From Negativicutes bacterium UBA1444 (GTDB taxonomy: Bacteria; Bacillota; Negativicutes; UBA1444), in the NCBI GenBank assembly GCA_002329525.1, contig DCTI01000274.1, positions 209 to 6,060 on the forward strand: DNA of 5,852 bases. Reading direction: 5' to 3'. The translations under genes and the position numbers were made by a program. Positions 1 through 4,701 of the stretch are shown piece after piece (the first letter of the stretch is position 1; every line of letters starts with the position of its first letter). A model generated the notes under the pieces. That model was not told the DNA's origin. It saw only the letters and a program-made list of their open reading frames with translations, and ran no database searches.

Positions 1-1
1 C

Positions 2-835
2 TATATTCTGTTTCAGGAGACCTACAACAAGCAGGCCTATGAACAGCTGCATCCCACTGGGCCCAAACACGACTATGCCTATCATACCGAGGCGATGGAC
101 CGGGCGATGGAGGGCGGAATCGATGATGTCGGCATCGGCGTGCTGTTCGGCCTGAATTTGTATCGGTACGACTTTGTCGGTCTGCTGATGCATGCCGAAC
201 ACCTCGAAGCGGCCATGGGCGTCGGTCCCCATACGATCAGCGTGCCGCGGATTCGTCCGGCGGACGACATCGATCCGGCGAAGTTCAGTAATGCCATTTC
301 CGATGAAATTTTCGCCAAAATAGTAACGGTACTGCGAATTGCAGTACCCTACACCGGCATGATCATATCGACCCGCGAATCGCAACAGTGTCGCGAACGG
401 GTGCTGGAATTGGGGATTTCCCAGATCAGCGGCGGTTCCCGCACCAGCGTCGGCGGCTATGTCGAGCCGGAAGCGGCGGACGACAATTCCGCACAGTTTG
501 ACGTCAGCGACAAGCGCAGTCTGGACGAGGTGGTGAATTGGCTGTTGGCGCTGGGCTATATTCCGAGCTTTTGCACGGCCTGCTACCGGGAAGGCCGAAC
601 GGGCGACCGGTTCATGAGTCTGGTGAAATCGGGGCAGATCGCGAATTGCTGCCACCCCAACGCTCTGATGACGCTCAAGGAATATCTGGAGGATTATGCA
701 ACGCCCGATACCCGCCGCAAGGGAGAGACGATGATCGCCCGGGAGATCCCGAACATTCCGAATCCGAAGGCCCGGTCGGTCGCACTCGAACATTTGACGG
801 ACATCACGGGCGGCAAGCGGGATTTCCGCTTCTGA
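2..835 (+). CDS. hydG: [FeFe]-hydrogenase maturase HydG, C-terminal part (5' end outside window)
   Basis: HydG is a radical-SAM enzyme that cleaves tyrosine to p-cresol, CO and cyanide and builds the Fe(CO)2(CN) synthon for the H-cluster of [FeFe] hydrogenases in the cytoplasm. The reading frame is open from base 2; 277 codons are visible, against about 470 in the family, so roughly 195 N-terminal residues are missing, including the radical-SAM CX3CX2C motif. The identification rests on the HydG-specific C-terminal cluster motif CX2CX22C, with Cys codons at 572, 581 and 650, in the context CTACYREGRTGDRFM. This auxiliary [4Fe-4S] site carries the dangler iron. The segment SGGSRTSVGGY and the early TGPKHDYAYHTEAMDRA stretch also fit the family. 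The paralogue ThiH lacks the C-terminal cluster. An extra cysteine sits directly before the third ligand (NCC). The gene ends in TGA, 87 bp before the MORN gene, with no strong terminator. No other hydrogenase gene is in view. Confidence 0.95.
   Translation, partial: YILFQETYNKQAYEQLHPTGPKHDYAYHTEAMDRAMEGGIDDVGIGVLFGLNLYRYDFVGLLMHAEHLEAAMGVGPHTISVPRIRPADDIDPAKFSNAISDEIFAKIVTVLRIAVPYTGMIISTRESQQCRERVLELGISQISGGSRTSVGGYVEPEAADDNSAQFDVSDKRSLDEVVNWLLALGYIPSFCTACYREGRTGDRFMSLVKSGQIANCCHPNALMTLKEYLEDYATPDTRRKGETMIAREIPNIPNPKARSVALEHLTDITGGKRDFRF
815..831. repeat. Small inverted repeat over the hydG stop region
   Basis: AAGCGG (815-820) and CCGCTT (826-831) form a perfect 6-bp stem with a 5-nt loop in the last codons of hydG. 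No T-run follows, so it is at best a weak 3'-end hairpin and not a convincing intrinsic terminator. A 4-bp hairpin, TCTG-aaa-CAGA, at 831-841 would compete with it for one base. Confidence 0.35.
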
Positions 836-922
836 AACAGATTCCTCTGCCGGAACAGGATTGAAGGCTTCTATTGTCGAATTTCTGGATATGAGTATCG
901 GAGCGGGAATGGCGGGGAACGA

Positions 923-1630
923 ATGTTGAGCGGGCTACGACAGAGATTTCGATTCACGGCGCTGGCGATCACGGTTCTTTGGGGTACTCTGACCGGAAGC
1001 ACGGCGGCGGCGGATCACGTCTGGCAGGAGGTGCAGGCGGACGGGTGCAGGGTGGTCACGGTGCACGTGCGACCGAACGCCACGTTTGTCTGGAAAGGCC
1101 GGTGCCTGAACGGTTATCTGGATGGTTCCGGAACTTTGCAATGGTTTGAGGCCGGCGCCCCGAGCGACCGGTTTGTCGGTGCCTTCGTCCGGGGAAAGGC
1201 CCATGGCTTGGGGATACTGACCTGGGCTTTTCCCGCCGCCCGCTATGAGGGCGAATTCTTTCACGGCCTGCGATCCGGCAAGGGAATCCAGGTCTTTGCC
1301 AACGGCGATCACTATGAGGGCGAATGGCGCGAGGACCGGCCCCACGGCCGGGGAGTCTATGTCTGGATCAACGAGGACCGCTACGAGGGCGAATTTGTCG
1401 GCGGCGCGGCCCAAGGCACGGGAACGATGGTCTGGGCCGACGGTTCCCACTATGAAGGGGAGTTTCAGGCCGGGTTGCCGCATGGCAAAGGAGTCAAGAC
1501 CTGGGTGAAGGGTTCCCGTTACGAAGGCGAGTTTGTGAAAGGACAAATGCACGGCTACGGCGTGTTCACGCTCCGCAGCGGCCGCGTGTTCCGGGGCCGC
1601 TGGGAGAACAGCAATTACCTGGGGCCATGA
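923..1630 (+). CDS. Exported MORN-repeat protein with seven repeats (MORN protein 1)
   Basis: The product has 235 residues. Residues 1-30 look like a Sec signal peptide: basic start (RQRFR), hydrophobic core at 11-22, Ala-rich end (STAAA) before D31. The mature protein has Cys42 and Cys61 in its N-terminal part, then MORN units beginning at about residues 55, 84, 108, 131, 154, 177 and 200, with a degenerate last unit at 223 ending in Gly-Pro. The central units have the classic YEGEF..G...G.G pattern on a strict 23-residue period. MORN repeats form elongated beta-hairpin solenoids; bacterial exported versions are poorly characterised, and a scaffold role in the envelope is inference. ATG 923 is preceded by a G-rich but atypical ribosome site (GGCGGGG, 911-917, 5 nt away). 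The YkuD gene follows 36 bp downstream, suggesting one transcript. The gene is paralogous to the MORN gene at 3025-3528. Confidence 0.9.
   Translation: MLSGLRQRFRFTALAITVLWGTLTGSTAAADHVWQEVQADGCRVVTVHVRPNATFVWKGRCLNGYLDGSGTLQWFEAGAPSDRFVGAFVRGKAHGLGILTWAFPAARYEGEFFHGLRSGKGIQVFANGDHYEGEWREDRPHGRGVYVWINEDRYEGEFVGGAAQGTGTMVWADGSHYEGEFQAGLPHGKGVKTWVKGSRYEGEFVKGQMHGYGVFTLRSGRVFRGRWENSNYLGP
1244..1588 (+). repeat. Five 69-bp tandem units encoding MORN repeats
   Basis: The codons for the Tyr of each YEGE motif start at 1244, 1313, 1382, 1451 and 1520, exactly 69 bp apart, and a diverged unit (FRGRW) begins at 1589. The best conserved DNA core is TATGAGGGCGAAT, which varies at third codon positions, so the units are old and selected at protein level rather than recently amplified. 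Confidence 0.9.
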
Positions 1631-1642
1631 CCTGCCGGCAGG
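1631..1642. repeat. Perfect 12-bp palindrome between MORN gene 1 and the YkuD gene
   Basis: CCTGCCGGCAGG is its own reverse complement and begins at the base after the MORN stop codon, ending 9 bp before the YkuD Shine-Dalgarno site. Without a loop it cannot form a stable short hairpin as written, though a smaller stem is possible. It may be a protein-binding site or chance in GC-rich DNA; there is no T-run, so it is not a terminator. Confidence 0.4.
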
Positions 1643-1651
1643 ATCGTGGAA

Positions 1652-1659
1652 AAGGAGGG
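1652..1659 (+). promoter_or_regulatory. Ribosome binding site that sets a TTG start
   Basis: AAGGAGGG lies 7 nt before TTG at 1667. It is the strongest Shine-Dalgarno site in the window. The upstream in-frame GTG at 1646 would put this site inside the coding region and has no comparable site of its own, so TTG 1667 is preferred. Confidence 0.85.
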
Positions 1660-1666
1660 AGAAGCC

Positions 1667-2329
1667 TTGAAAATCTGGATCGTAACTTTGGTTCTCCTGA
1701 TATTCTTCGGTTCCGTCGGTTTGGCCAAGCCCGAAATTGCCCTGAATATTCCCGAATATACCTTGCGTCTCGTGGATGGCGCAGTGGTGCTGAAAGAATA
1801 TGAAGTGGCAGTGGGAACCGTGGTGGAACCGACGCCGGTCGGCAAATTCGCCGTGTTTTACAAAGAAAAGAATCCCACCTGGTACCCGGCGTCGGGGTTT
1901 GAGGACAAGACGCCGGTGCCGCCGGGACCCGACAATCCCCTGGGCAGCCGCTGGATCGAGTTCGCGCCGGCATTCGGCATTCACGGCACGCATAAGATCT
2001 GGACTGTTGATTACCCGGTATCGGGCGGCTGTGTGAGAATGTTCAATCCGGACGTCGAAGAACTTTATGAGCTGGTCGAGATCGGTACGCCGGTCGTTAT
2101 CGTCTATGAAACCATCACCTTTTTGGAGAAAGCCGATGGCCTGTATGTCCGGATTTTTGCCGATATCTATGAAAAAGGCACAAGCTCGCGCGAAAAATAC
2201 CTCGCGTTGCTTGCGCCGTTTCGGGAACGTTATCGGTTGATCAGTGAGCCGGTTTGGCCGGTCAAGGCGGATTTTGCAAAACCGTATGAACGAAAGATCG
2301 GTATCCGCAAGAATGTGGGCAAGCCCTGA
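1667..2329 (+). CDS. Exported YkuD-family L,D-transpeptidase, SGGC variant (YkuD 1)
   Basis: Starting from TTG 1667 the product has 220 residues; a GTG at 1646 would add seven charged residues ahead of the signal. Residues 1-20 form a signal peptide (MKIWIVTLVLLIFFGSVGLA). The YkuD catalytic domain runs to about residue 148: GIHGTHK carries the catalytic His106, and SGGCVRM carries the nucleophile Cys122. The His-to-Ser spacing of 12 residues is normal for the family. In the usual [ST]HGC signature the residue before GC is His; here it is Gly120. Such enzymes make 3-3 peptidoglycan crosslinks or attach proteins to peptidoglycan outside the cytoplasmic membrane. About 70 residues after the domain (basic, aromatic-rich) have no motif I recognise. 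The gene lies 36 bp after the MORN gene and is probably co-transcribed with it. Its stop is 9 bp from that of the convergent YkuD gene. Confidence 0.9.
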   Translation: MKIWIVTLVLLIFFGSVGLAKPEIALNIPEYTLRLVDGAVVLKEYEVAVGTVVEPTPVGKFAVFYKEKNPTWYPASGFEDKTPVPPGPDNPLGSRWIEFAPAFGIHGTHKIWTVDYPVSGGCVRMFNPDVEELYELVEIGTPVVIVYETITFLEKADGLYVRIFADIYEKGTSSREKYLALLAPFRERYRLISEPVWPVKADFAKPYERKIGIRKNVGKP

Positions 2330-2338
2330 AGGGGTTAG

Positions 2339-2911
2339 TCAGGAACTAATGATCACTTTCGTGCCGGGGGTAATGATGGTGTAGAGTTCTTCCAGGTCGG
2401 ACTCCAGCATGGCGATGCAGCCTTCGGTCCAATTGATCTTTTGCCGGGTCAGATCCTCACGTCCGCCATGGATGCCGATCCAACCACCCAACCGGGTGTT
2501 CTGGGGCGGCATGTTGCCCGCTTTGTTGGCAGCCAGGATGGCCTGATACTGGTCCGAATTGATCAGGTTCTGGTGGATGGCCCGTTCGGCATGGCTGACG
2601 GCCGGATAACTGATCCCCAGCCAGGTTCGCCCGAGATAGGGATGATTGCCCAGCTTTTCCTTGTCGGTAATGAAAAATACGCCCTCCGGCGTCCGGTTGT
2701 CGCCTTGCTGCAGTTTGTCGCCGTCCGGATTCACGCCGAAGACGCAAATATACTTTTTGACCGGTCGGCCGTCTTTCACGAGAGTAAGCGTGTGGGCCGA
2801 CTTACTGATAAGCAGCACCAAAGGCTCCTGAGCTTCCGCGACGCCGGAATTCGGCGCAACAAACGCCAAAGCGACGGCCAGCAGAAACAAGCCTATAAAA
2901 TGTCGTATCAT
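2339..2911 (-). CDS. Exported YafK-like YkuD-family enzyme, TEGC variant (YkuD 2)
   Basis: The product has 190 residues. A signal peptide covers about residues 1-27 (MIRHFIGLFLLAVALAF, then AEA before Gln28). The YkuD domain follows almost to the C-terminus: the NRTPEGVF segment near residues 72-79, GIHGG with the likely catalytic His148, and NWTEGCIAM with Cys165. The WT.GCIA signature is typical of the YafK/COG3034-like branch rather than the SHGC(I/V)RM branch. Family members form or cleave L,D bonds in peptidoglycan; E. coli YafK (DpaA) releases Braun lipoprotein. The exact reaction here cannot be read from sequence. ATG 2911 has the site GAGGTG 5 nt upstream (plus-strand 2917-2922). The gene lies 113 bp downstream of the second MORN gene, but a separate promoter with operator-like dyads fills that gap, so it is probably also expressed independently. 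It is not a close paralogue of the facing YkuD gene. Confidence 0.9.
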   Translation of the reverse strand: MIRHFIGLFLLAVALAFVAPNSGVAEAQEPLVLLISKSAHTLTLVKDGRPVKKYICVFGVNPDGDKLQQGDNRTPEGVFFITDKEKLGNHPYLGRTWLGISYPAVSHAERAIHQNLINSDQYQAILAANKAGNMPPQNTRLGGWIGIHGGREDLTRQKINWTEGCIAMLESDLEELYTIITPGTKVIISS

Positions 2912-2930
2912 TGATTCACCTCGAAGTCTT

Positions 2931-2940
2931 TGTGATCACA
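2931..2940. promoter_or_regulatory. Perfect palindrome TGTGATCACA in the leader of YkuD 2
   Basis: TGTGATCACA is a perfect 10-bp palindrome lying 8 bp upstream of the Shine-Dalgarno site and just downstream of the expected transcription start near 2944. It contains both half-sites of a CRP-like site (TGTGA/TCACA) but without the usual 6-bp spacer, so it should not be called a CRP site. It may be an operator for another regulator. Confidence 0.4.
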
Positions 2941-2950
2941 CATACAACAT

Positions 2951-2979
2951 ATTTTATTTGTTTCGCCACAAATAGTAAA
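2951..2979 (-). promoter_or_regulatory. Sigma70-type promoter of YkuD 2
   Basis: On the minus strand, TTTACT (plus coordinates 2979-2974, 4/6 to TTGACA) and TAAAAT (2956-2951, 5/6 to TATAAT) are separated by exactly 17 bp. The predicted start is near 2944, giving a leader of about 33 nt. The spacer is filled by the dyad at 2956-2973, which suggests repression by a dimeric regulator. Confidence 0.55.
2956..2973. promoter_or_regulatory. Operator-like dyad in the promoter spacer
   Basis: ATTTGT (2956-2961) and ACAAAT (2968-2973) are perfect inverted 6-mers separated by TTCGCC. They occupy the space between the -35 and -10 hexamers of the minus-strand promoter, overlapping the first base of the -10. 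This is a common position for a repressor site. The regulator is unknown and none is encoded in the window. Confidence 0.45.
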
Positions 2980-3022
2980 TATCCTGCCGAGCGATTTTGC
3001 AGATCACGGCTGGATATTTTTT
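2977..3022. terminator. Hairpin with T-run, possible two-way terminator
   Basis: AAATATCC (2977-2984) pairs with GGATATTT (3012-3019), and GCCG (2986-2989) pairs with CGGC (3007-3010), with one T-T mismatch and a 17-nt loop. On the plus strand the stem runs into six T residues (3017-3022). On the minus strand it starts 5 bp after the MORN gene 2 stop and is followed by a weaker ATTTACTATTTG tract. It could end MORN 2 transcripts before the YkuD 2 promoter and also stop plus-strand read-through from the convergent YkuD 1 operon. The long loop lowers confidence. Confidence 0.5.
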
Positions 3023-3024
3023 AT

Positions 3025-3528
3025 TCATGGCCCCATATAGGAATTGTTTTCGAAACGGCCCTGTTGAATTCGCCCATCCGGGAATTTCATGACCCCATAG
3101 CCGTGCCGCTTGCCATTTACAAAATCTCCTTCATAACGCTGCCCATCTTCCGCCCAGATAAAAACGCCTTTACCGGTACGGATACCGCTGACAAAATCTC
3201 CCTCGTACACAGCGCCGTCCGTATAGGTCAGGCGTCCCTTGCCATGAAATTTACCACCAACCATCGTTCCCTCATACGTGCCATTGATGGCGCCAGACGG
3301 CGAAACCCACTGAAATAGGCCGGTTCCGTCAAGCAAGCCGCCCTTGCAACCGCCGGTCCAGGTGAAGGAATCTTTGAGCTGCGGCGACGCATTCCAGACC
3401 TTGCAACCGGTTGCCGGCTCAGCCTGCCACTCTCCGGCAACTGCGAAACCATTCGGGATGAGCAGCAGACTCGTTAAAAACAAAACACAGAACAATTTGC
3501 CAAGGCATTGCGGAAGACGAGCGATCAT
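3025..3528 (-). CDS. Exported MORN-repeat protein with four repeats (MORN protein 2)
   Basis: Starting from ATG 3528 the product has 167 residues. A GTG at 3555 would add nine residues but has no ribosome site, whereas GGGAGGGG lies 7 nt before ATG 3528. A signal peptide covers residues 1-31 (hydrophobic core LFCVLFLTSLLLI, cleavage after AVA). Cys42 and Cys61 match the positions in the other MORN protein exactly. MORN units begin near residues 55, 85, 108 and 132 (YEGDFV.G...G.GV), and a degenerate unit ends in Gly-Pro. The last unit, GRFENNSYMGP, corresponds to GRWENSNYLGP in the larger paralogue. The protein is therefore the same design with three fewer 23-residue units. It is probably an extracytoplasmic scaffold or binding protein (inference). 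Its neighbour downstream on the same strand is a YkuD-family enzyme, as for the first MORN gene. Upstream it is divergent from the chemoreceptor gene. Confidence 0.88.
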   Translation of the reverse strand: MIARLPQCLGKLFCVLFLTSLLLIPNGFAVAGEWQAEPATGCKVWNASPQLKDSFTWTGGCKGGLLDGTGLFQWVSPSGAINGTYEGTMVGGKFHGKGRLTYTDGAVYEGDFVSGIRTGKGVFIWAEDGQRYEGDFVNGKRHGYGVMKFPDGRIQQGRFENNSYMGP

Positions 3529-3535
3529 TCCAGAT

Positions 3536-3543
3536 CCCCTCCC
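3536..3543 (-). promoter_or_regulatory. Ribosome binding site of MORN gene 2
   Basis: On the minus strand GGGAGGGG lies 7 nt before ATG 3528. This decides the start over the in-frame GTG at 3555, whose upstream sequence is A-rich with no G-rich core. Confidence 0.8.
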
Positions 3544-3575
3544 GTATCGATTCACTTTATTTCTTTTGATTCACC

Positions 3576-3607
3576 TTCCGGAAAGCTTTTCCTGCCGGAT
3601 GCCGGAA
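3576..3607. repeat. Nested inverted repeats between divergent MORN 2 and chemoreceptor genes
   Basis: TTCCGG (3576-3581) is inverted as CCGGAA (3602-3607). Inside, GGAAA (3580-3584) pairs with TTTCC (3588-3592) across a 3-nt loop, sharing two bases with the outer arm, so the two foldings exclude each other. The element sits between divergent genes and could be an operator or a leader structure; no T-run follows. Confidence 0.35.
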
Positions 3608-3615
3608 TAATGCCA

Positions 3616-3624
3616 TGATATATT
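3616..3624 (+). promoter_or_regulatory. Extended -10 promoter candidate for the chemoreceptor gene
   Basis: TGATATATT is an extended -10 element (TG, one base, TATATT with 5/6 match). No convincing -35 lies 17 bp upstream, which is tolerated in extended -10 promoters. Transcription would start near 3631, about 75 nt before ATG 3706. Confidence 0.4.
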
Positions 3625-3660
3625 TGAGGTTATTGCAGGGAATTGGCCGAAGAAAGAAGA

Positions 3661-3687
3661 AATTTGAATCTGAGTGTGAATTTGAAT
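3661..3687 (+). repeat. Direct 9-bp repeat in the chemoreceptor leader
   Basis: AATTTGAAT occurs at 3661-3669 and again at 3679-3687, an 18-bp period, just before the ribosome site AGGGAGG. It may be chance in AT-rich leader DNA, or paired binding sites. Confidence 0.3.
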
Positions 3688-3705
3688 AGCAGGGAGGCAA
3701 TAGCC

Positions 3706-4566
3706 ATGGCGGAATATCCACAACGAAACCGGGCAGCGGCGGATTACCTGGAGATGATGGCGGAACTGGTCCCGTATCTGAATGATCTCATTGCCGGCGA
3801 TGTCAGCGTGTCGGTGATCCGGGACGGCAAATATATCGCCTATTGTCCGGCCGACACTTTGGACTTTGGCAATAAAATCGGCGAACCGGTCAAGGGAACG
3901 GTCAGTCGACGTTGCCTGGAAACCGGGAAATCGGAAAGCATGATCGTGCCCAGGGAAAAATCCGCGTACGGAGTCGCTTATGCCGCCAATGCGGTTCCCT
4001 TCAAAGACGGCAGTGTGGTGGTAGGGTGCGCGACCACGGCCACCCGTATCGATAAACAGGAAAAGATCATCAATGCCAGTAATGAGTTGGCGGCCTCCTC
4101 GGAAGAACTGACCGCCGGCATGGAGGAACTGTCGGCCGGTGCGCAGGAAGTCGCCCGGACGACCAAGGAACTGTCCCGGCTCAGCCAGGAAGTTGCGCAG
4201 GCGACGCGCCAGATGGACGAGGTGGTTTCCTTCATTCAGAATATAGCCGGACAAACCAATCTGTTGGGTTTGAATGCAGCCATCGAAGCGGCGCGGGTCG
4301 GCGAATTGGGCCGCGGATTCGGCGTGGTGGCGGAAGAAGTACGTAAACTGGCGTCTTCCAGCGCGGAATCGGTGAAAACGATCACGCAGTCGCTACAGCA
4401 GGTCCAACGTTCCATTGACGCATTGTCGGGCCAACTGGCCACGATTGACCGGAATGTGGGCGAACAGACAACGGCGATCAGCGAGATGGCCAACTTCAGC
4501 CAGAACCTGGCGTCGTTGTCCACGGACCTGACGGCGGTAGCCAAGACTTTGTTTGACAACCGCTGA
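3706..4566 (+). CDS. Soluble methyl-accepting chemotaxis protein with short N-terminal sensor domain
   Basis: The product has 286 residues and no signal peptide or membrane segment, so it should be a cytoplasmic chemoreceptor. Residues 1 to about 115 form a small alpha/beta domain of no family I can name; about 118-286 form the MCP signalling coiled coil. The hairpin tip is unmistakable: [16 protein letters not shown] at 185-200, then [15 protein letters not shown]. This region contacts CheA and CheW. Glu/Gln-rich helical stretches on both sides (for example [19 protein letters not shown]) are candidate adaptation sites. Size and layout resemble short soluble receptors such as B. subtilis YfmS. 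The N-domain has three cysteines (47, 70, 108), a hint of redox or metal sensing that is only inference. ATG 3706 has AGGGAGG (3691-3697) 8 nt upstream; the frame is open back to a TTG at 3643, but without a ribosome site. The gene is followed by the Lon-related gene, which has its own promoter. Confidence 0.92.
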   Translation: MAEYPQRNRAAADYLEMMAELVPYLNDLIAGDVSVSVIRDGKYIAYCPADTLDFGNKIGEPVKGTVSRRCLETGKSESMIVPREKSAYGVAYAANAVPFKDGSVVVGCATTATRIDKQEKIINASNELAASSEELTAGMEELSAGAQEVARTTKELSRLSQEVAQATRQMDEVVSFIQNIAGQTNLLGLNAAIEAARVGELGRGFGVVAEEVRKLASSSAESVKTITQSLQQVQRSIDALSGQLATIDRNVGEQTTAISEMANFSQNLASLSTDLTAVAKTLFDNR

Positions 4567-4587
4567 CCATTCAGCCGACCATTCGCC
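4565..4587 (+). repeat. Short imperfect tandem repeat after the chemoreceptor stop
   Basis: GACCATTCAGCC (4565-4576) is followed directly by GACCATTCGCC (4577-4587) and then GAC again. It is a two-copy duplication with one base lost, beginning inside the stop codon. No function is apparent. Confidence 0.5.
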
Positions 4588-4640
4588 GACAACAGTCACA
4601 GCCGATGCCTGCCAGGGAATGTGTGTGATCAGGGAGAATC

Positions 4641-4670
4641 TTGACAGCAGACGAACAGGGCTTACATAGT
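4641..4670 (+). promoter_or_regulatory. Sigma70-type promoter of the Lon-related protease gene
   Basis: A perfect -35 hexamer TTGACA (4641-4646) is followed after 18 bp by CATAGT (4665-4670, 4/6 to TATAAT). Transcription would start near 4677, about 25 nt before ATG 4702, leaving just enough leader for the AAGGGGGAG ribosome site. No heat-shock CIRCE repeat is visible nearby. Confidence 0.55.
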
Positions 4671-4701
4671 TCGGGACAATGAGGGAAGGGGGAGAAATCG
4701 G

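Noticed and set aside
935..1993. Long open frame of 352 codons on the minus strand over MORN gene 1 and YkuD 1
   Set aside because: It is antisense to two clearly recognised genes, has a composition typical of a GC-rich shadow frame (many Arg, His, Pro, Ala), and shows no domain motif.
2330..2350. Bidirectional terminator between the convergent YkuD genes
   Set aside because: The stems are only 4-5 bp and there is no T-run on either strand.
2931..2940. CRP/FNR binding site
   Set aside because: TGTGA and TCACA abut without the 6-bp spacer required by CRP, and no FNR TTGAT-N4-ATCAA pattern is present.
2441..3318. Plus-strand open frames over YkuD 2 and MORN gene 2
   Set aside because: They are antisense to genes with signal peptides, ribosome sites and catalytic or repeat motifs, and lack such features themselves.
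923..3528. Recent inverted duplication of one MORN-YkuD operon
   Set aside because: The YkuD genes differ in subfamily, length and active-site motif, and I see no long stretch of inverted DNA identity between the two halves.
3627..3653. Sigma28 (flagellar) promoter upstream of the chemoreceptor
   Set aside because: GCCGAAGA at 3646-3653 resembles the GCCGATAA -10, but the position 15 bp upstream reads AGGT instead of TAAA, so only half of the promoter is present.
3571..4254. Open frame of 227 codons on the minus strand over the chemoreceptor gene
   Set aside because: It is antisense to the MCP domain; Gly, Arg and Phe repeats mirror the Glu/Ala codons of the coiled coil.
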